Source: Vampirovibrio chlorellavorus (GTDB lineage Bacteria; Cyanobacteriota; Vampirovibrionia; Vampirovibrionales; Vampirovibrionaceae). From it: 33,391 nt of DNA. Position numbers and translations under genes: made by a program. Under the pieces are notes generated by a model that did no database searches, was not told where the DNA came from, and worked only from the letters and a program-made list of their open reading frames with translations. Shown here in pieces: positions 33,162 through 33,391 of this stretch. The number at the start of each line of letters is the position of its first letter. Positions within the stretch are counted from its first letter, which is position 1. Where the stretch lies: NCBI GenBank assembly GCA_003149345.1, contig QFWI01000031.1:288325-321715 (forward strand). The letters are read 5' to 3'.

Positions 33162-33391
33162 GTGCGCGCTAACCACCACCGACCCTATTTTATTAACTAC
33201 GCAACTTCCGCCGACGCTTCTAAAAAGCCAGGACAAGTGCAAACTCAAAAGTTTCCCAGCGATAATGAATCGGGGAACATGCCAGGCTACACCCCCAATT
33301 TGGGCTTGACCCGTAAGGCGCCCAGTGATAACGAGTCCGGCAATATTCCGCCCAAGCAACCCGGCACGGCGCAAACCGCAAAATTCCCCAG
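33162..33391 (+). CDS. Multi-core microviridin-type graspetide precursor peptide, 3' end cut by window edge
   Basis: A frame opens at GTG 33162, preceded by AGAAGGGG ending 6 bases before it, and reaches the window end without a stop. The leader (1-27) contains RPYFINYAT (7-15), similar to the conserved PFFARFL helix that microviridin ligases recognise. Core motifs follow: TQKFPSDNES from residue 28, TRKAPSDNES from residue 50 and TAKFPS from residue 72 (cut by the edge). The starts are exactly 22 residues apart. The TxKxPSD motif is that of microviridins, in which Thr-Asp and Ser-Glu esters form. The residue after Glu, acidic in microviridins (the Lys partner), is Ser here. Linkers are Gly/Pro/Asn rich. 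Together with the adjacent ligase this is a strong assignment. Confidence 0.88.
   Translation, partial: MRANHHRPYFINYATSADASKKPGQVQTQKFPSDNESGNMPGYTPNLGLTRKAPSDNESGNIPPKQPGTAQTAKFP

Noticed and set aside
33123..33374. Minus-strand 83-residue frame at the right edge
   Set aside because: It is the shadow of the plus-strand repeat-containing precursor, which has a ribosome-binding site, a leader motif and conserved TxKxPSD repeats.

Overview
The window reads as chromosomal DNA of a Gram-negative bacterium with roughly balanced base composition. An outer membrane is implied by a TpsB-type translocator, a Wza-type polysaccharide exporter and several signal peptides. Gene content (microviridin-like peptide system, DUF2721 protein, divergent two-partner secretion pair, desaturase and Cfa lipid operon) would fit a cyanobacterial relative such as the non-photosynthetic Vampirovibrionia/Melainabacteria. 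That placement is an impression from gene content, not a demonstrated identification.

Layout. 1-3358: three unrecognised proteins, one cut by the left edge and one with a helix-turn-helix near its C-terminus. 3514-4821: an amidohydrolase/deaminase. 4996-11724 (minus strand): a tight lipid-modification operon of acyl desaturase, FAD oxidoreductase, DUF1365, Cfa-type methyltransferase, small membrane protein, DUF1295 and a second Cfa-like methyltransferase. It is divergent from a small secreted protein (11896-12438), and two copies of a TATACC-N4-GGTATA palindrome lie between them. 12516-12588: tRNA-Ala(TGC). 12782-22444 (minus strand): a seven-gene exopolysaccharide operon of Wzy-dependent type: initiating sugar transferase, two GT4 glycosyltransferases, polymerase/ligase, Wza-like exporter, Wzz/BY-kinase-like copolymerase with a degenerate P-loop, and Wzx flippase. 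22844-23845: a secreted protein of a conserved uncharacterised family. 23984-28313: a head-to-head two-partner secretion pair (exoprotein and TpsB transporter) around an operator-rich intergenic region. 28608-31517: retropepsin-like protease, DUF2721 membrane protein, AI-2E family transporter, and a small protein with four AT-hook-like RGRKP motifs.

The most exciting part is the right edge. An ATP-grasp ligase (about 32171-33055) with the hallmarks of graspetide/microviridin ligases is followed by a reading frame at 33162 that runs off the window. It starts with GTG after a good ribosome-binding site. It encodes a leader containing PYFINYA, resembling the PFFARFL leader helix of microviridins, and then at least three core repeats TxKxPSDNES with exactly 22-residue spacing. 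This is a multi-core microviridin-type precursor. The second acidic residue of the classical core is Ser here, so each core is predicted to carry two ester rings and lack the Lys-Glu amide, which agrees with only one ligase being visible.
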